Position numbers and translations under genes: made by a program | Part shown: positions 1 to 8,633 of the stretch, piece after piece | Numbering within the stretch: position 1 is the stretch's first letter | Layout of the letters: the number at the start of each line of letters is the position of its first letter | NCBI GenBank assembly: GCA_964530625.1 | Contig: CAZHAK010000010.1 | Span: forward strand, 1-64,000 | Source: JABWCQ01 sp964530625 | GTDB lineage: Bacteria > Electryoneota > RPQS01 | Direction of reading: 5' to 3' | Length of the DNA: 64,000 nt | The notes under the pieces: model-generated | The model's input: the letters and a program-made list of their open reading frames with translations, nothing else | Databases searched by the model: none | What the model was told of the DNA's origin: nothing

Positions 1-3000
1 GCTGGCAGGTGACCAATGCAAGCTGATCGTTGCTCCGGGAACGACTACGAGGTTGCGTACCGGACTGCTCGAATTCTTGGATTCGCGGAACTGTGCGCGG
101 GAAATTTCCCAATATGAATCCGCATAATAGACAAATTTCACGATGACATCGTCTTGATTTGCAAGCATCGTCAAATTACCCTCGCGAACCCACACACGGT
201 GGCCGTCCACCGATAGGTTTTCGCGCCAAAGCAGATGCGGGAACGTCTCGCCACCATCGGTGCTTGCAAGAATTCTTGCCGCTGCGGGTTGGCGGCGGAC
301 CTGTCCCGCAAGCTTACTGCAGAAGACAAGCTCAGGATTAGAGAAACCACTGAGGTCTTGAGATTCAGTAATGTAAGTTGCCACGCGCCCCTCTTCTCCG
401 CCCATCAAGACAACCGACACTTGATTATCCATCGAATTCGAGATTGACAACGTGCCGTTCGAGCCTCGTTTGCGGCTCCAGTTCAATGACTCAGTGGACG
501 GGATGAGATTCGCGACACGTTCGGCAAAATTGCGAACATCAAGCTGATACTCATCCGTAACAGTAGTATTTTGTGGCGAGGAGCGATCCGCTGCTCGCAG
601 ACGGTAAAGGATTCGAGAGCCTACGGACTGTGCAGAAATGTAGCCAAGATAGCCGCTTGCGCCGGATTGGAGCATGATAGATTCATAGGCACTACCGTTC
701 ACGCGGTAGTCACAGGCAACGAACTCTATCTCGCTGTCGTCCTGCACATCCGCGAAAATAGGAATCGGACGATGTCCGTTGTGCCAGACTCCCAGTGGAA
801 CGTGGGTTATCACCGGCGGACTGAGGTCATGCAAGACAGGGATATTGAACCACTCAAGAATTCCACGAATCAAATGCACACGAGTGGATGGCGGCTGACC
901 GTCATGCAGAGCACCCAACTCGATTGAACTGCCCACAGTGCGATAATTCTCGCTGGCGTTCGCAACACACAACGCATAGACGGCGCCGCTGCGAGCATTG
1001 TTTAAAACACTGAAAGCAGCACCCCGAGCGCGAATGCGATCGATGAAGCTGTTCTCGCCGCCATAAGTGAAGGCCATCCCTTCGGTCAGTCTGCCCCGCA
1101 CGCCCTCTATCGGTCCCGCATCGCCTGAACCATCAGAGACTCCGTCAATTCCGAACAAAGGATGCAAGGCTGTCTGATAGTCGAACGCCCAGACATCGCC
1201 GCCTTCCCAGTAACAGGCGCCGCCGTCATTCAAATATGTCGTGATTCTCTGCGCGGCTTGGGAGGACAGCGGCTGTTGATTGGGATGCACACCACAGAAG
1301 ATCCAAACAGACGCATAACGAGACAAATCAGTGGGAAGAGTCGTGACTCGTTCGTACTCCACACCGAGCACGTTTAAAGCGGATTCAAGTCCTGCCAACT
1401 GCTGCGGCTGTGCGTCCAAAACGTAAAGCAAGACGGGAACGCGTCCGATTCGATGCCGTCCCCAGAATGACTGCGCAGGCGAGTTGCCCGCAGATAAGGA
1501 AACGTTGTATTCGAAGGCAAAACCACGGGGCGTAACTGAATCACAGGTGAACACGTAGCTGATAGTGTCCGTCTGTCCCGCGTCTATAGAATCCGCTAAC
1601 CATCGGTTGTTCTGGATATGCAAATAGTTGTGATCGGGAGAACAGTCGGCAACCGGCTGGCGCATGGGCTCTCCACCCTGATTGATCACCACAAGCGAAA
1701 GTTTCACTAACTCGCCTGCTTCCGGTTGGCCATCACCGTCACCTTCGAGTTCGGTCAAGTATTGCGAGTCGAGTTCAATACGCGGCGCATTCAATTGAAT
1801 CGTACGGCTTCCGGCAAACACCGCGTCCACACCGCTACCAATCCAAGCTTGAACGACCGCCGCCGTTCCATGCGAAACTGTTGGCGAGATGGCGTATTGA
1901 GCGGTTGCATCGAGCCAATCTTCTGTTTGCGGAGCAAGCGATGGCAATGGTAATGTAGTTGGTGTTACAGAGAGAGCGCTGCTGCTGCACTCGAGTCTAA
2001 GAGTTCCAGCAAGCGAGTTCGCGGTTCCGGCATTTCGCAGCAACACACGGAGCGTACCGCTTTCGCCGCGATCGGGGTTCGCATCCATGTCGCCAATGGA
2101 CTCATCCAGTTCAACGGTTTGCAGTTGCACCAACGGACCTGCGACAGGCACTACGGATATAGTCCGAACAACCGGAATGATGTTGGCTCCTCGTACAACT
2201 AACGTCCATTCGTGCTCCGTTGTGAAGGGCAGCGCAACAAGCGCGAATCCTTCTTCGTTAGTGCTCACAAATCTGGGTGGAACCGTGGCGCTGGACAAAG
2301 TCACATTTACATTTTCCACTCCTTGTCCATTTGCGGTCACGGTAATTGGAATGTGTGTTGTGCCGACAGGAAGCACTTGCGGCGCGCTCACACTTGCGGC
2401 GCGAGGCGACAACGTGTAGGGCATCAGTGAAGGGTCGCCCAAGAGTATGAACTGTTGTATCGTTTCTTCGGTTAGGCCACCGGGACTCTGCGGAAACGCG
2501 GTCGCACAACGCAGCCTGCCATAGTCAAGCGCTTTACCGATGCTCGTGTAACCGCGTTCAAAGACCGCATCGAGCGTCGCCAATCCGATGGTGTCACTGT
2601 AGAAAAAAGCCGTGCTTTCAGTTGCTCCGACATAGCATAACGCGCCGCCGCTCAAGAGATCGAACGTCCACTCTTCTGCAATACAGTTTTGGGACTCGTC
2701 AAAGTCGGCGGTGGCACAGGCCACCGAAACGACCATTGCCGGACGTGAATCCTGAATATCCGGCAAAGACGATTCGGTGAAATGCGGCGCAACAGAAGAC
2801 CACGCCGTTGCGTTGCCATGTCCGATATAGAATGTCCAAAGGGGCTGGGCGTTGATGGCACTCAGAAACAATGGAAGCGCGCCGGTTTGAGGCTGTTGCA
2901 ACCGAGTAGAGTTCAAGCCCGACTGCATAAAAAGCGAGTGGACGCGTTGACCATGTGTGGGATCGAGCGCCACCGAACTTGAAAAGACCGTTGCATCGTT

Positions 3001-4077
3001 TGACAGCGAAGCTTGACCGTCGCGCTCATATGTCAAGGCGCGATTCAGCCAATGCGAAAGCTGAGTCACTGTTCCAATGGGCAGGCGGCCCACAGCGATG
3101 TCAGAAAGAAAATCATTTCCGGCGAGGCAGCTATAGGGATGATCCGTTAGACTGGACCCAACGCCGTAAAACGCGGGGACGTCCTGATGGTCGCCCACTA
3201 TAAGAAGATACTCAGGAGGGCTTTCTGCGTCATTGTAGCGGGACTGCAGATATGATTTCAAACCCGCCGCAGAAGTTGCGACGTCAGAGTATAAAACGAT
3301 TTCAGTCGGAATGCCGCAAGCGCGTTTGAAGGCGCGCCACTCAGTCAGGGACTCAACATAGTCTTGCTCGGTAACAATCCACATTCGCGCGGAATTTATC
3401 TCAGACGGCGGAGACGTTGGAGGCGGCAGGCGCACGAGATCAGAGATGAATTGTTCTTCGTAGCCAGAGTTGGCGTCCCGATTATCGAGGCTCTGCCCCC
3501 GAGGCAGAGTCACTCGAAACAGCACACGCTCATGAATCAACAGTGTACCGGAAGTCGCCGTATATTGCAGCGGGTTAATAATTACTTGCGTTAAGTCCGA
3601 TCGCCCGAGTTTGTTGACATGAATCACGTCCAGCAATGAACCAGGGCTCGGAGATGATTGGGTGTAGGCGTCTTCATTCGGCAGATAAGTTAAGCTGGAT
3701 TGCACTGCACGATCGAGGTTTTGCGGAGCGGGCAACGGATGCGCACATCGAATCACCCGTGACTCATCCGTGATCAATTCAAAATCGCCTGTGCTGACTT
3801 CGGCAGGAATCCAAATCGAAACAAACGGCAATGCAGGAAGGCCAGGTGTGGAATGCACGGGAAGGCCTAAGGCATGAACATCCGCCCACTCTGCGCCGGA
3901 AAGTTCGACACTGTCTATCGCGAGTTGCGGCAGAGTGAACTCAAGCCTCCATTCACTCCGGCTGATCCTCTGCCACGTGAACGGATCACTATTGTTGGGA
4001 CGCACGTCAGCGGCAGCACAGAAGTTTGTGACGCTGACGGACAACGCAAGCAGAGCGATTACAACACGACGTTTCAT
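1..4077 (-). CDS. Secreted gingipain-like C25 cysteine peptidase (C-terminus cut by window edge)
   Basis: An uninterrupted frame runs from an ATG at 4077 to the window edge (1359 residues, no stop reached). It opens with a signal peptide (MKRRVVIALLALSVSV...) and a propeptide-like region resembling the gingipain pro-domain. The peptidase C25 core follows: a YLLIVGDHQDVP strand, FYIGHGNATAW with the likely catalytic His420, and VVSVACATADF with the likely catalytic Cys454. Their 34-residue spacing is close to that of the gingipain dyad, and LGDPSLMPY lies near the domain end. After it come Ig-like/CARDB-type repeats, then a glutamine-amidotransferase-like module (about 1455 to 860) also found in the two subtilases at 52322-57822, then more beta-rich sequence. 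An imperfect Shine-Dalgarno (TTGAGGT) precedes the ATG. Gingipains are secreted endopeptidases; substrate here is unknown, and any C-terminal sorting tail would lie outside the window. Confidence 0.88.
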   Translation of the reverse strand, partial: MKRRVVIALLALSVSVTNFCAAADVRPNNSDPFTWQRISRSEWRLEFTLPQLAIDSVELSGAEWADVHALGLPVHSTPGLPALPFVSIWIPAEVSTGDFELITDESRVIRCAHPLPAPQNLDRAVQSSLTYLPNEDAYTQSSPSPGSLLDVIHVNKLGRSDLTQVIINPLQYTATSGTLLIHERVLFRVTLPRGQSLDNRDANSGYEEQFISDLVRLPPPTSPPSEINSARMWIVTEQDYVESLTEWRAFKRACGIPTEIVLYSDVATSAAGLKSYLQSRYNDAESPPEYLLIVGDHQDVPAFYGVGSSLTDHPYSCLAGNDFLSDIAVGRLPIGTVTQLSHWLNRALTYERDGQASLSNDATVFSSSVALDPTHGQRVHSLFMQSGLNSTRLQQPQTGALPLFLSAINAQPLWTFYIGHGNATAWSSVAPHFTESSLPDIQDSRPAMVVSVACATADFDESQNCIAEEWTFDLLSGGALCYVGATESTAFFYSDTIGLATLDAVFERGYTSIGKALDYGRLRCATAFPQSPGGLTEETIQQFILLGDPSLMPYTLSPRAASVSAPQVLPVGTTHIPITVTANGQGVENVNVTLSSATVPPRFVSTNEEGFALVALPFTTEHEWTLVVRGANIIPVVRTISVVPVAGPLVQLQTVELDESIGDMDANPDRGESGTLRVLLRNAGTANSLAGTLRLECSSSALSVTPTTLPLPSLAPQTEDWLDATAQYAISPTVSHGTAAVVQAWIGSGVDAVFAGSRTIQLNAPRIELDSQYLTELEGDGDGQPEAGELVKLSLVVINQGGEPMRQPVADCSPDHNYLHIQNNRWLADSIDAGQTDTISYVFTCDSVTPRGFAFEYNVSLSAGNSPAQSFWGRHRIGRVPVLLYVLDAQPQQLAGLESALNVLGVEYERVTTLPTDLSRYASVWIFCGVHPNQQPLSSQAAQRITTYLNDGGACYWEGGDVWAFDYQTALHPLFGIDGVSDGSGDAGPIEGVRGRLTEGMAFTYGGENSFIDRIRARGAAFSVLNNARSGAVYALCVANASENYRTVGSSIELGALHDGQPPSTRVHLIRGILEWFNIPVLHDLSPPVITHVPLGVWHNGHRPIPIFADVQDDSEIEFVACDYRVNGSAYESIMLQSGASGYLGYISAQSVGSRILYRLRAADRSSPQNTTVTDEYQLDVRNFAERVANLIPSTESLNWSRKRGSNGTLSISNSMDNQVSVVLMGGEEGRVATYITESQDLSGFSNPELVFCSKLAGQVRRQPAAARILASTDGGETFPHLLWRENLSVDGHRVWVREGNLTMLANQDDVIVKFVYYADSYWEISRAQFRESKNSSSPVRNLVVVPGATISLHWSPAS

Positions 4078-4143
4078 TAGCACAACCTCAACGGGCAATT
4101 CATAACCTAAATCTGACTTAGAGCAAACCACACGCCCGACACC

Positions 4144-4175
4144 AAAAAAGGCTCCCGGCCAAATGCCGAAAGCCT
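4144..4175 (-). terminator. Intrinsic terminator after the cold-shock gene
   Basis: On the minus strand an 11-bp stem (two G-T pairs) with loop ATTTG is followed by six T. It lies just downstream of the cold-shock gene stop and separates that gene from the C25 peptidase gene. Confidence 0.8.
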
Positions 4176-4200
4176 CCTCGCGATTCCCCATCTTTGGGAA

Positions 4201-4449
4201 TCAGGACAACAACTCCACATGATACGCCTGATCCCCTTTAGGACCGGGCACCGCTTCGTACTTCACTTTATCGCCGGGTTCCAGCACGCGATAGCCGCGA
4301 CCCTTGATGGACGAATAGTGAACAAAAATCTCTACACCAGTTGAGGATTCAATAAACCCAAAACCCTTCTTCTGTGAAAACCACTTCACAACACCTGTGT
4401 CCATGAGGCCAGTGGAGGCTTGTGTCTTAGCGCGAATACCTGTAATCAT
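4201..4449 (-). CDS. Cold-shock domain protein (CspA family)
   Basis: The protein is a single OB-fold cold-shock domain. It has the RNP1-type motif KGFGFIE and an RNP2-type motif IFVHYSSIKGRGYR, after an opening DTGVVKWFSQKK. Such proteins bind single-stranded RNA/DNA and act as RNA chaperones in the cytoplasm. The frame opens at 4449, giving 82 residues with a 15-residue extension before the usual start; a Met at 4404 would give a standard 67-residue protein. A weak TAGGGT precedes the 4449 ATG and no good Shine-Dalgarno precedes 4404, so the start is undecided. It lies 8 bp after the carbonic-anhydrase-like gene, so the two are probably cotranscribed, and a terminator follows. Confidence 0.93.
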   Translation of the reverse strand: MITGIRAKTQASTGLMDTGVVKWFSQKKGFGFIESSTGVEIFVHYSSIKGRGYRVLEPGDKVKYEAVPGPKGDQAYHVELLS

Positions 4450-4457
4450 TCAATACC

Positions 4458-5009
4458 CTACTGTTTTGGGAGCCATTCGGCGGGAATCTCTGCCTCCTGG
4501 CCAATATAATGTAATCTATACTGGACATATCGTGCGGCCGTATCCAGCAAACCCTGCTGCTCCTCGCGGGTCAATTCCCGTTTCTTTTTAGCAGGCACTC
4601 CGGCCCACAATTCTCCGGGCGGAATAATCGTATTTTCCAAGACCACTGAGCCTGCGGCAACCAGAGACCGTTCGCCGACGACGGCAAGATCGAGGACTCG
4701 CGCACCGATTCCGATCAGACAGCCTCTCTTCAAATCGCATCCGTGCACGACCGCGGCATGACCTACGGAAACGGAGTCATCGATGGTCAGCGGCGCCTTG
4801 GCAATCGTGACATGACAGATCACTCCGTCCTGCAAGTTCACCTGCTTACCAATGCGGATCCAATTCACGTCGCCACGAATGACCGCTCCGAACCATACAG
4901 AGCTTTCTGAACCAATATGTACGTCGCCAGTGACGACCGCGGTTGAAGCGAGCCACACCGACTGGTCAATGACTGGAGTTTTACCTTGATAGGGCAAGAT
5001 TAGGGCCAT
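4458..5009 (-). CDS. Gamma-carbonic anhydrase-like hexapeptide-repeat protein
   Basis: 183 residues of left-handed beta-helix hexapeptide repeats, the size of the YrdA/PaaY/CaiE group. The zinc histidines of gamma-class carbonic anhydrases appear conserved at H66 (ICHV), H84 (VGHAAVVHG) and H89, with R45 and D47 (IRGDVNWIRIG) and Q60. The C-terminal part contains ELWAGVPAKKKREL, typical of this family. A strong Shine-Dalgarno (AGAGGTGA) sits 7 nt before the ATG. Family members range from active carbonic anhydrases to thioesterase-like or acyltransferase-like proteins, so the reaction is not certain. The cold-shock gene follows 8 bp later. Confidence 0.85.
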   Translation of the reverse strand: MALILPYQGKTPVIDQSVWLASTAVVTGDVHIGSESSVWFGAVIRGDVNWIRIGKQVNLQDGVICHVTIAKAPLTIDDSVSVGHAAVVHGCDLKRGCLIGIGARVLDLAVVGERSLVAAGSVVLENTIIPPGELWAGVPAKKKRELTREEQQGLLDTAARYVQYRLHYIGQEAEIPAEWLPKQ

Positions 5010-5355
5010 TGTTCAGTCACCTCTTGAGGTCCAGAATTGTCGAGTCCGGCCCATCGCGCGATAGAGCCGGACTCATTAGGCTTTGCCCCCCACGTATGTC
5101 GCTTACTAAATCTTACGCTGCAAGGCGCTGATAAGTTTCCGGCCAACAGGGGCATAATGTCTTGACTTCGCATCATGATGTCGCAAATCTTCTGCCGATG
5201 GTTTATCTATTTGTTTTATATACGTTAACAGAATTGATAAGGTGCGAATGCTGGTGATTTTCCACAGGAAGCGGCTCATTTAGACCATCGAGATTTTTTG
5301 ATTTCTCGTTGATCTTGCTTATCTTCTATCAAACGACAACATCACGAAAAATCGT
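5010..5355. other. Divergent intergenic region with a hairpin
   Basis: 346 bp between divergent genes with no credible ORF. It holds a perfect 9-bp inverted repeat (GAGTCCGGC at 5042-5050, GCCGGACTC at 5066-5074), and its loop contains the palindrome ATCGCGCGAT. The repeat lies 33-65 bp upstream of the carbonic-anhydrase-like gene and has no T-tract on either strand, so it looks like a leader or operator element rather than a terminator. A candidate promoter for the plus-strand gene is at 5298-5325. Nothing else was recognised. Confidence 0.5.
5298..5325 (+). promoter_or_regulatory. Candidate sigma70 promoter for the two-TM protein gene
   Basis: TTGATT and TATCTT are separated by 16 bp, and the -10 hexamer ends 30 bp before the ATG at 5356. 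The region is AT-rich, so chance matches are possible. Confidence 0.4.
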
Positions 5356-5898
5356 ATGAGCACCTTGGTAAAATTTTGGATCGCAGCAACATTAGTTTTG
5401 CTTGTTCTGGCTCTGTGGCCAGCAACTCAGTTCAGGAAAGGCGCCGGATCAGAAAAAGAATCGGACATCGAAAAAGAAGCGAAGCTTGTAGATTTCTTTT
5501 GCCTTGCGCGTATTCCGTCGAGCGGCATGGCAAATATTCCCAAGGCATGGGAGAAGGTTTTAGACGCGGATATTAAGATACGTGAGTCAGCGGGTGAGGC
5601 TGCGGGAGAAATCGGGATTCCACGCGACCAGGCTAGCAAGCTAACAGATTTAAAACCGGGTGAAGGTTTGCTATTCGCTGATGACAGATTCGTTCATTAT
5701 GTTCTGAGATCCGGCCAGGTGAAAGACTGGTTCATCGTCCTTACAAAGAAGAATACCGGCGGCATCGTATCGGGAAACTCATCGGGAGGGCGAAAACCAA
5801 GCACAGTATCGCTGGCCATTGGGTTTGCTCTGGTGGGCGGAGCATTGATGGCGCTGCTGGCCCGGGTCGCTTTTGGAAAAACGCCGGATACGCAGTAG
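5356..5898 (+). CDS. Hypothetical protein with N- and C-terminal membrane segments
   Basis: 180 residues, family not recognised. A hydrophobic segment at about residues 7-22 (FWIAATLVLLVLALWP) and a second near 150-170 (SLAIGFALVGGALMALLARVAF) flank a soluble region of roughly 120 residues that is charged and contains FFCLARIPSSGM and DWFIVLTKK. This suggests a two-pass membrane protein with the central domain and termini on opposite faces. There is no obvious Shine-Dalgarno before the ATG. The gene stands alone: divergent from the carbonic-anhydrase-like gene, followed by its own terminator, and convergent with the glycosyltransferase gene. Coding is supported by the long open frame, the promoter candidate and the terminator just after the stop. 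No function can be assigned. Confidence 0.65.
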   Translation: MSTLVKFWIAATLVLLVLALWPATQFRKGAGSEKESDIEKEAKLVDFFCLARIPSSGMANIPKAWEKVLDADIKIRESAGEAAGEIGIPRDQASKLTDLKPGEGLLFADDRFVHYVLRSGQVKDWFIVLTKKNTGGIVSGNSSGGRKPSTVSLAIGFALVGGALMALLARVAFGKTPDTQ

Positions 5899-5919
5899 AC
5901 GTCGCGCATGTATGATTTT

Positions 5920-5954
5920 ATCGGCCACGTTCTTTTGAGCGCGGCCGATTTTTT
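5920..5954 (+). terminator. Intrinsic terminator
   Basis: A 7-bp stem (ATCGGCC/GGCCGAT) extended by two more pairs past a mismatch is followed by six T on the plus strand, 21 bp after the stop of the two-TM protein gene. Its last bases overlap the final codon of the convergent glycosyltransferase gene. Confidence 0.8.
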
Positions 5955-7146
5955 ATGATCGACCGAAAGCGTAATCGTAAGCGCGACGCAGCTCCCGGAT
6001 GCTGTGCTCCCAGGAGAGTTCGTCGCGTAGTCTCTTGCTTCCGAATTCTCCCATCTTTGATCTTTGTTGCGGATCATCGAGCAGCACCAGAACTTGCTTG
6101 GCAAAATCCTCTACATTGTTGTCCTTCGCATAGATCGCAGCTTCTTTCGCGGAATACTCGGACTCGGTCAAGCGATAGGAAACAATGGGCTTGGACATGG
6201 CCATATACTCAAGAATCTTGTTCATTGTACAATGCATGTTCAGCGGATTGATGGGATCCGGTGCCAAGCACACATCGGCAGTGGACAAGACTTCACGGAC
6301 TTGTTCATTTGAGACTCTGCCGGTGAATTCGACCGTGCCATCCAGTCCGAGATCAGTTGCCATCTGCCTTAGAACCGTAAGGTTCTCGCCTCCGCCAATC
6401 AGCATGAAATGAATATCATCTCTCCCCCACTCTTGCGTGATGAGTTTGGCACTCTTGAGCAGATAGTCCAGGCCGTCCTGCGCGCCCATTGTACCGAGGT
6501 ACGCCGCCAGAAAATTCTTTCCACGCTTCCACTCAGGATTGGGTGGCAAGGGTGAGAACTTTTTCAGGTCGGGAGCACTGCGCACAACAAAAACCTGCTC
6601 AGGCAAGAGGTTGCCACGCGCGATGGCGATCTTGCGATAGGACTCATTGGTGGATAACACTACGTTGGCCGTTCGATACGTCCACCATTCAAGCTTTCGA
6701 AGGATTTTCAACAGAAAGCCGCCTTTCCCGTTAAACTTCGATTCAAAAGTTTCAGGGCAAAGGTCGTGTTGATCAAAGAGGAATCTCACTCCGAAGAGTT
6801 TGAAGGGGAGCGCGACAAGAAAAAAGAGATCAGGAGGATTGCAGGCATGAATGACCTTGAATCCGCGGCGAAAAAAAACGTAACACGCGTAGACGTAGGT
6901 CCAGAGCATGGCCCATGAGTATTCCCATGTGTAGCCGATGGCGCGGTTGGCCGTATAGGGCATCGGATAGCGGTAGATTGCCACGCCCTCCAGGACTTCA
7001 AAAGATTTTCTGTCCACCATTTTGGGACAGATCACGCTGACTTGATAGCCGGATCGAGCGAGCGCAAGCGACTCCTGCCAGACACGACGGTCAAACGGGA
7101 CGGACAGATTCTCGACTAAGACCAGAACCTTACCAGCAGACGCCAT
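5953..7146 (-). CDS. Glycosyltransferase family 4 protein (GT-B fold)
   Basis: About 397 residues. The N-terminal Rossmann domain begins KVLVLVENLSVPFDRRVWQE, the opening typical of the WcaI/WbuB-type GT4 group. The C-terminal donor-binding domain has the GT4 EX7E-type region (MNKILEYMAMSKPIV...). These enzymes transfer a sugar from a nucleotide-sugar donor, usually in exopolysaccharide, capsule or O-antigen synthesis. The frame opens at 7158, but GGAG lies 5 nt before the ATG at 7146, so that start is preferred. Either start overlaps the end of the upstream sugar dehydrogenase gene (7130), so translation is probably coupled. The neighbour suggests a uronic-acid-containing glycan; donor and acceptor cannot be read from the sequence. 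Confidence 0.9.
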   Translation of the reverse strand: MASAGKVLVLVENLSVPFDRRVWQESLALARSGYQVSVICPKMVDRKSFEVLEGVAIYRYPMPYTANRAIGYTWEYSWAMLWTYVYACYVFFRRGFKVIHACNPPDLFFLVALPFKLFGVRFLFDQHDLCPETFESKFNGKGGFLLKILRKLEWWTYRTANVVLSTNESYRKIAIARGNLLPEQVFVVRSAPDLKKFSPLPPNPEWKRGKNFLAAYLGTMGAQDGLDYLLKSAKLITQEWGRDDIHFMLIGGGENLTVLRQMATDLGLDGTVEFTGRVSNEQVREVLSTADVCLAPDPINPLNMHCTMNKILEYMAMSKPIVSYRLTESEYSAKEAAIYAKDNNVEDFAKQVLVLLDDPQQRSKMGEFGSKRLRDELSWEHSIRELRRAYDYAFGRS

Positions 7147-8443
7147 GATACTCCGCATGGATCTTGTCCGCGCCGGGCACGCGGGCTAGATCATAGACCA
7201 CTTGATGCCGGGCGAGTTTTTCTAATACGGGATAGAACTCGGCATCCTTATATGTCACCAGCACAATGTCGGAATGCGCAGCGATGTCATCCGCACGTTC
7301 GCAGAGCAATTCTGCCAGATGTGGAATCGCAGATTCAATATAGGCTTTGTTCGAACCCATCAGCCTGGCAAGCGAAACATTGCGATCATAGATTTTAATG
7401 TCGTAACCTTTACCGAGCAGAGTTTCCACCAACTCGACGACTGGACTTTCTCGCATATCATCCGTTCCGGCTTTGAACGCCAAACCCAGCACTCCGATCT
7501 TCTTTTTGCCGAATGCTTGAATCGCTTTGGCAGCTCGCTTCACGCTCTCTTCATTTGAGGCCATAAGCGAGTAAAGCAGCGGAGTTTCCAAATTGTTTTG
7601 TCGTGCGCAAGCTGAAAGCGCGCGCACATCTTTGGGGAGGCACGAGCCTCCAAAAGCAAAACCGGGCTTTAGATAATAAGGCGATAAGTTAAGCTTGGTG
7701 TCCGAACAAAAAATTTCCATGACGCGGTGGCTGTCTACTCCCACGGCTTTTGCAACGGCACCGATTTCATTTCCGAAGACGACTTTCACCGCATGGAACG
7801 AATTGTCCGCATACTTAACCAACTCAGCCTCTTCAATTTTGCACAGATGAACTGCGCCGGGCAGACCTTTGTACAGGTCAGCCACTTGCTTTGCGGCCAA
7901 AACGTGATCCGCACCAACAACAGTTTTTGGAGGCTCGAAGAAGTCGCCTACGGCGGTTCCTTCTCGTAGAAACTCAGGATTGTACGCCACAAAGAAACCG
8001 CTGCCATCGGACTTACCAGAAGATTTCTCCAGTCGCGGGATTAGTTCTTTGCGGGTTGTGCCGGGGAGAAGTGTGCTGCGAATAACGACCGTGTGCGGCC
8101 GCTTTAGTTCTTTGATGGCGGCACCGATCTGCTCGCAGACGCGGCGCGCATACACCGTGTTCAACGCACCCGACGGCAATGAAGGAGTACCTACGCAGAT
8201 TAATGAAATCTCGGAGTGACGAATAGCTTCGTCAACTGAAGTTGTTGCATTTAAAAGTCCGGACTCTCGATGTTTTGCGATCAGTTCCGGCAACTCTCGC
8301 TCTACAATAGGACTCTTGCCTTCAAGTAAGAAGTTTACTTTGACAGGATCCACGTCAATACCCCAAACCTCGTGCCCTGATTCGCAGAGGCAGGCGGCGG
8401 AAACGCACCCGACGTATCCAAGTCCAAAAACGCTGATTTTCAT
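7130..8443 (-). CDS. UDP-glucose/GDP-mannose 6-dehydrogenase family protein
   Basis: 437 residues, the size of AlgD/Ugd enzymes, which oxidise a nucleotide hexose twice with NAD+ to the uronic acid. The N-terminal Rossmann motif is SVFGLGYVGCVSAACL; the active-site cysteine lies in FGGSCLPKDVRAL; the C-terminal NAD/substrate domain starts near IGVLGLAFKAGTDDMRESP. Several stretches (GKSPIVE near residue 43, the catalytic loop) read more like GDP-mannose dehydrogenase AlgD than UDP-glucose dehydrogenase, but substrate is not provable from sequence. It overlaps the glycosyltransferase start, forming a two-gene unit. A candidate promoter lies at 8481-8509. Confidence 0.93.
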   Translation of the reverse strand: MKISVFGLGYVGCVSAACLCESGHEVWGIDVDPVKVNFLLEGKSPIVERELPELIAKHRESGLLNATTSVDEAIRHSEISLICVGTPSLPSGALNTVYARRVCEQIGAAIKELKRPHTVVIRSTLLPGTTRKELIPRLEKSSGKSDGSGFFVAYNPEFLREGTAVGDFFEPPKTVVGADHVLAAKQVADLYKGLPGAVHLCKIEEAELVKYADNSFHAVKVVFGNEIGAVAKAVGVDSHRVMEIFCSDTKLNLSPYYLKPGFAFGGSCLPKDVRALSACARQNNLETPLLYSLMASNEESVKRAAKAIQAFGKKKIGVLGLAFKAGTDDMRESPVVELVETLLGKGYDIKIYDRNVSLARLMGSNKAYIESAIPHLAELLCERADDIAAHSDIVLVTYKDAEFYPVLEKLARHQVVYDLARVPGADKIHAEYHGVCW

Positions 8444-8480
8444 GTAACTTTAATTTAGGAAATAGTTTGCTGACTAATAA

Positions 8481-8509
8481 GTGTAATGAAAGAAAGGGAA
8501 ACCTGCAAA
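8481..8509 (-). promoter_or_regulatory. Candidate sigma70 promoter for the sugar dehydrogenase operon
   Basis: On the minus strand TTGCAG and TACACT are separated by exactly 17 bp, with the -10 hexamer 37 bp upstream of the dehydrogenase ATG at 8443. Confidence 0.5.
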
Positions 8510-8584
8510 CCGCAAACTTTGGGCAAAGTACACGCCAATAAAACAAGAAAATTGAGGTTTATTCATATGTTCATAGGAATAGCC

Positions 8585-8613
8585 TTGATTTTTCAGGAGT
8601 TTCCAGCTATCTT
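8585..8613 (+). promoter_or_regulatory. Candidate sigma70 promoter for the aminopeptidase P gene
   Basis: TTGATT, 17 bp, TATCTT. The expected transcription start near 8620 lies just before an AGGAGG at 8622-8627, which supports the TTG at 8634 as translation start, because the in-frame GTG at 8616 would fall upstream of the transcript. Confidence 0.55.
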
Positions 8614-8633
8614 TCGTGAATAGGAGGCTTAAC

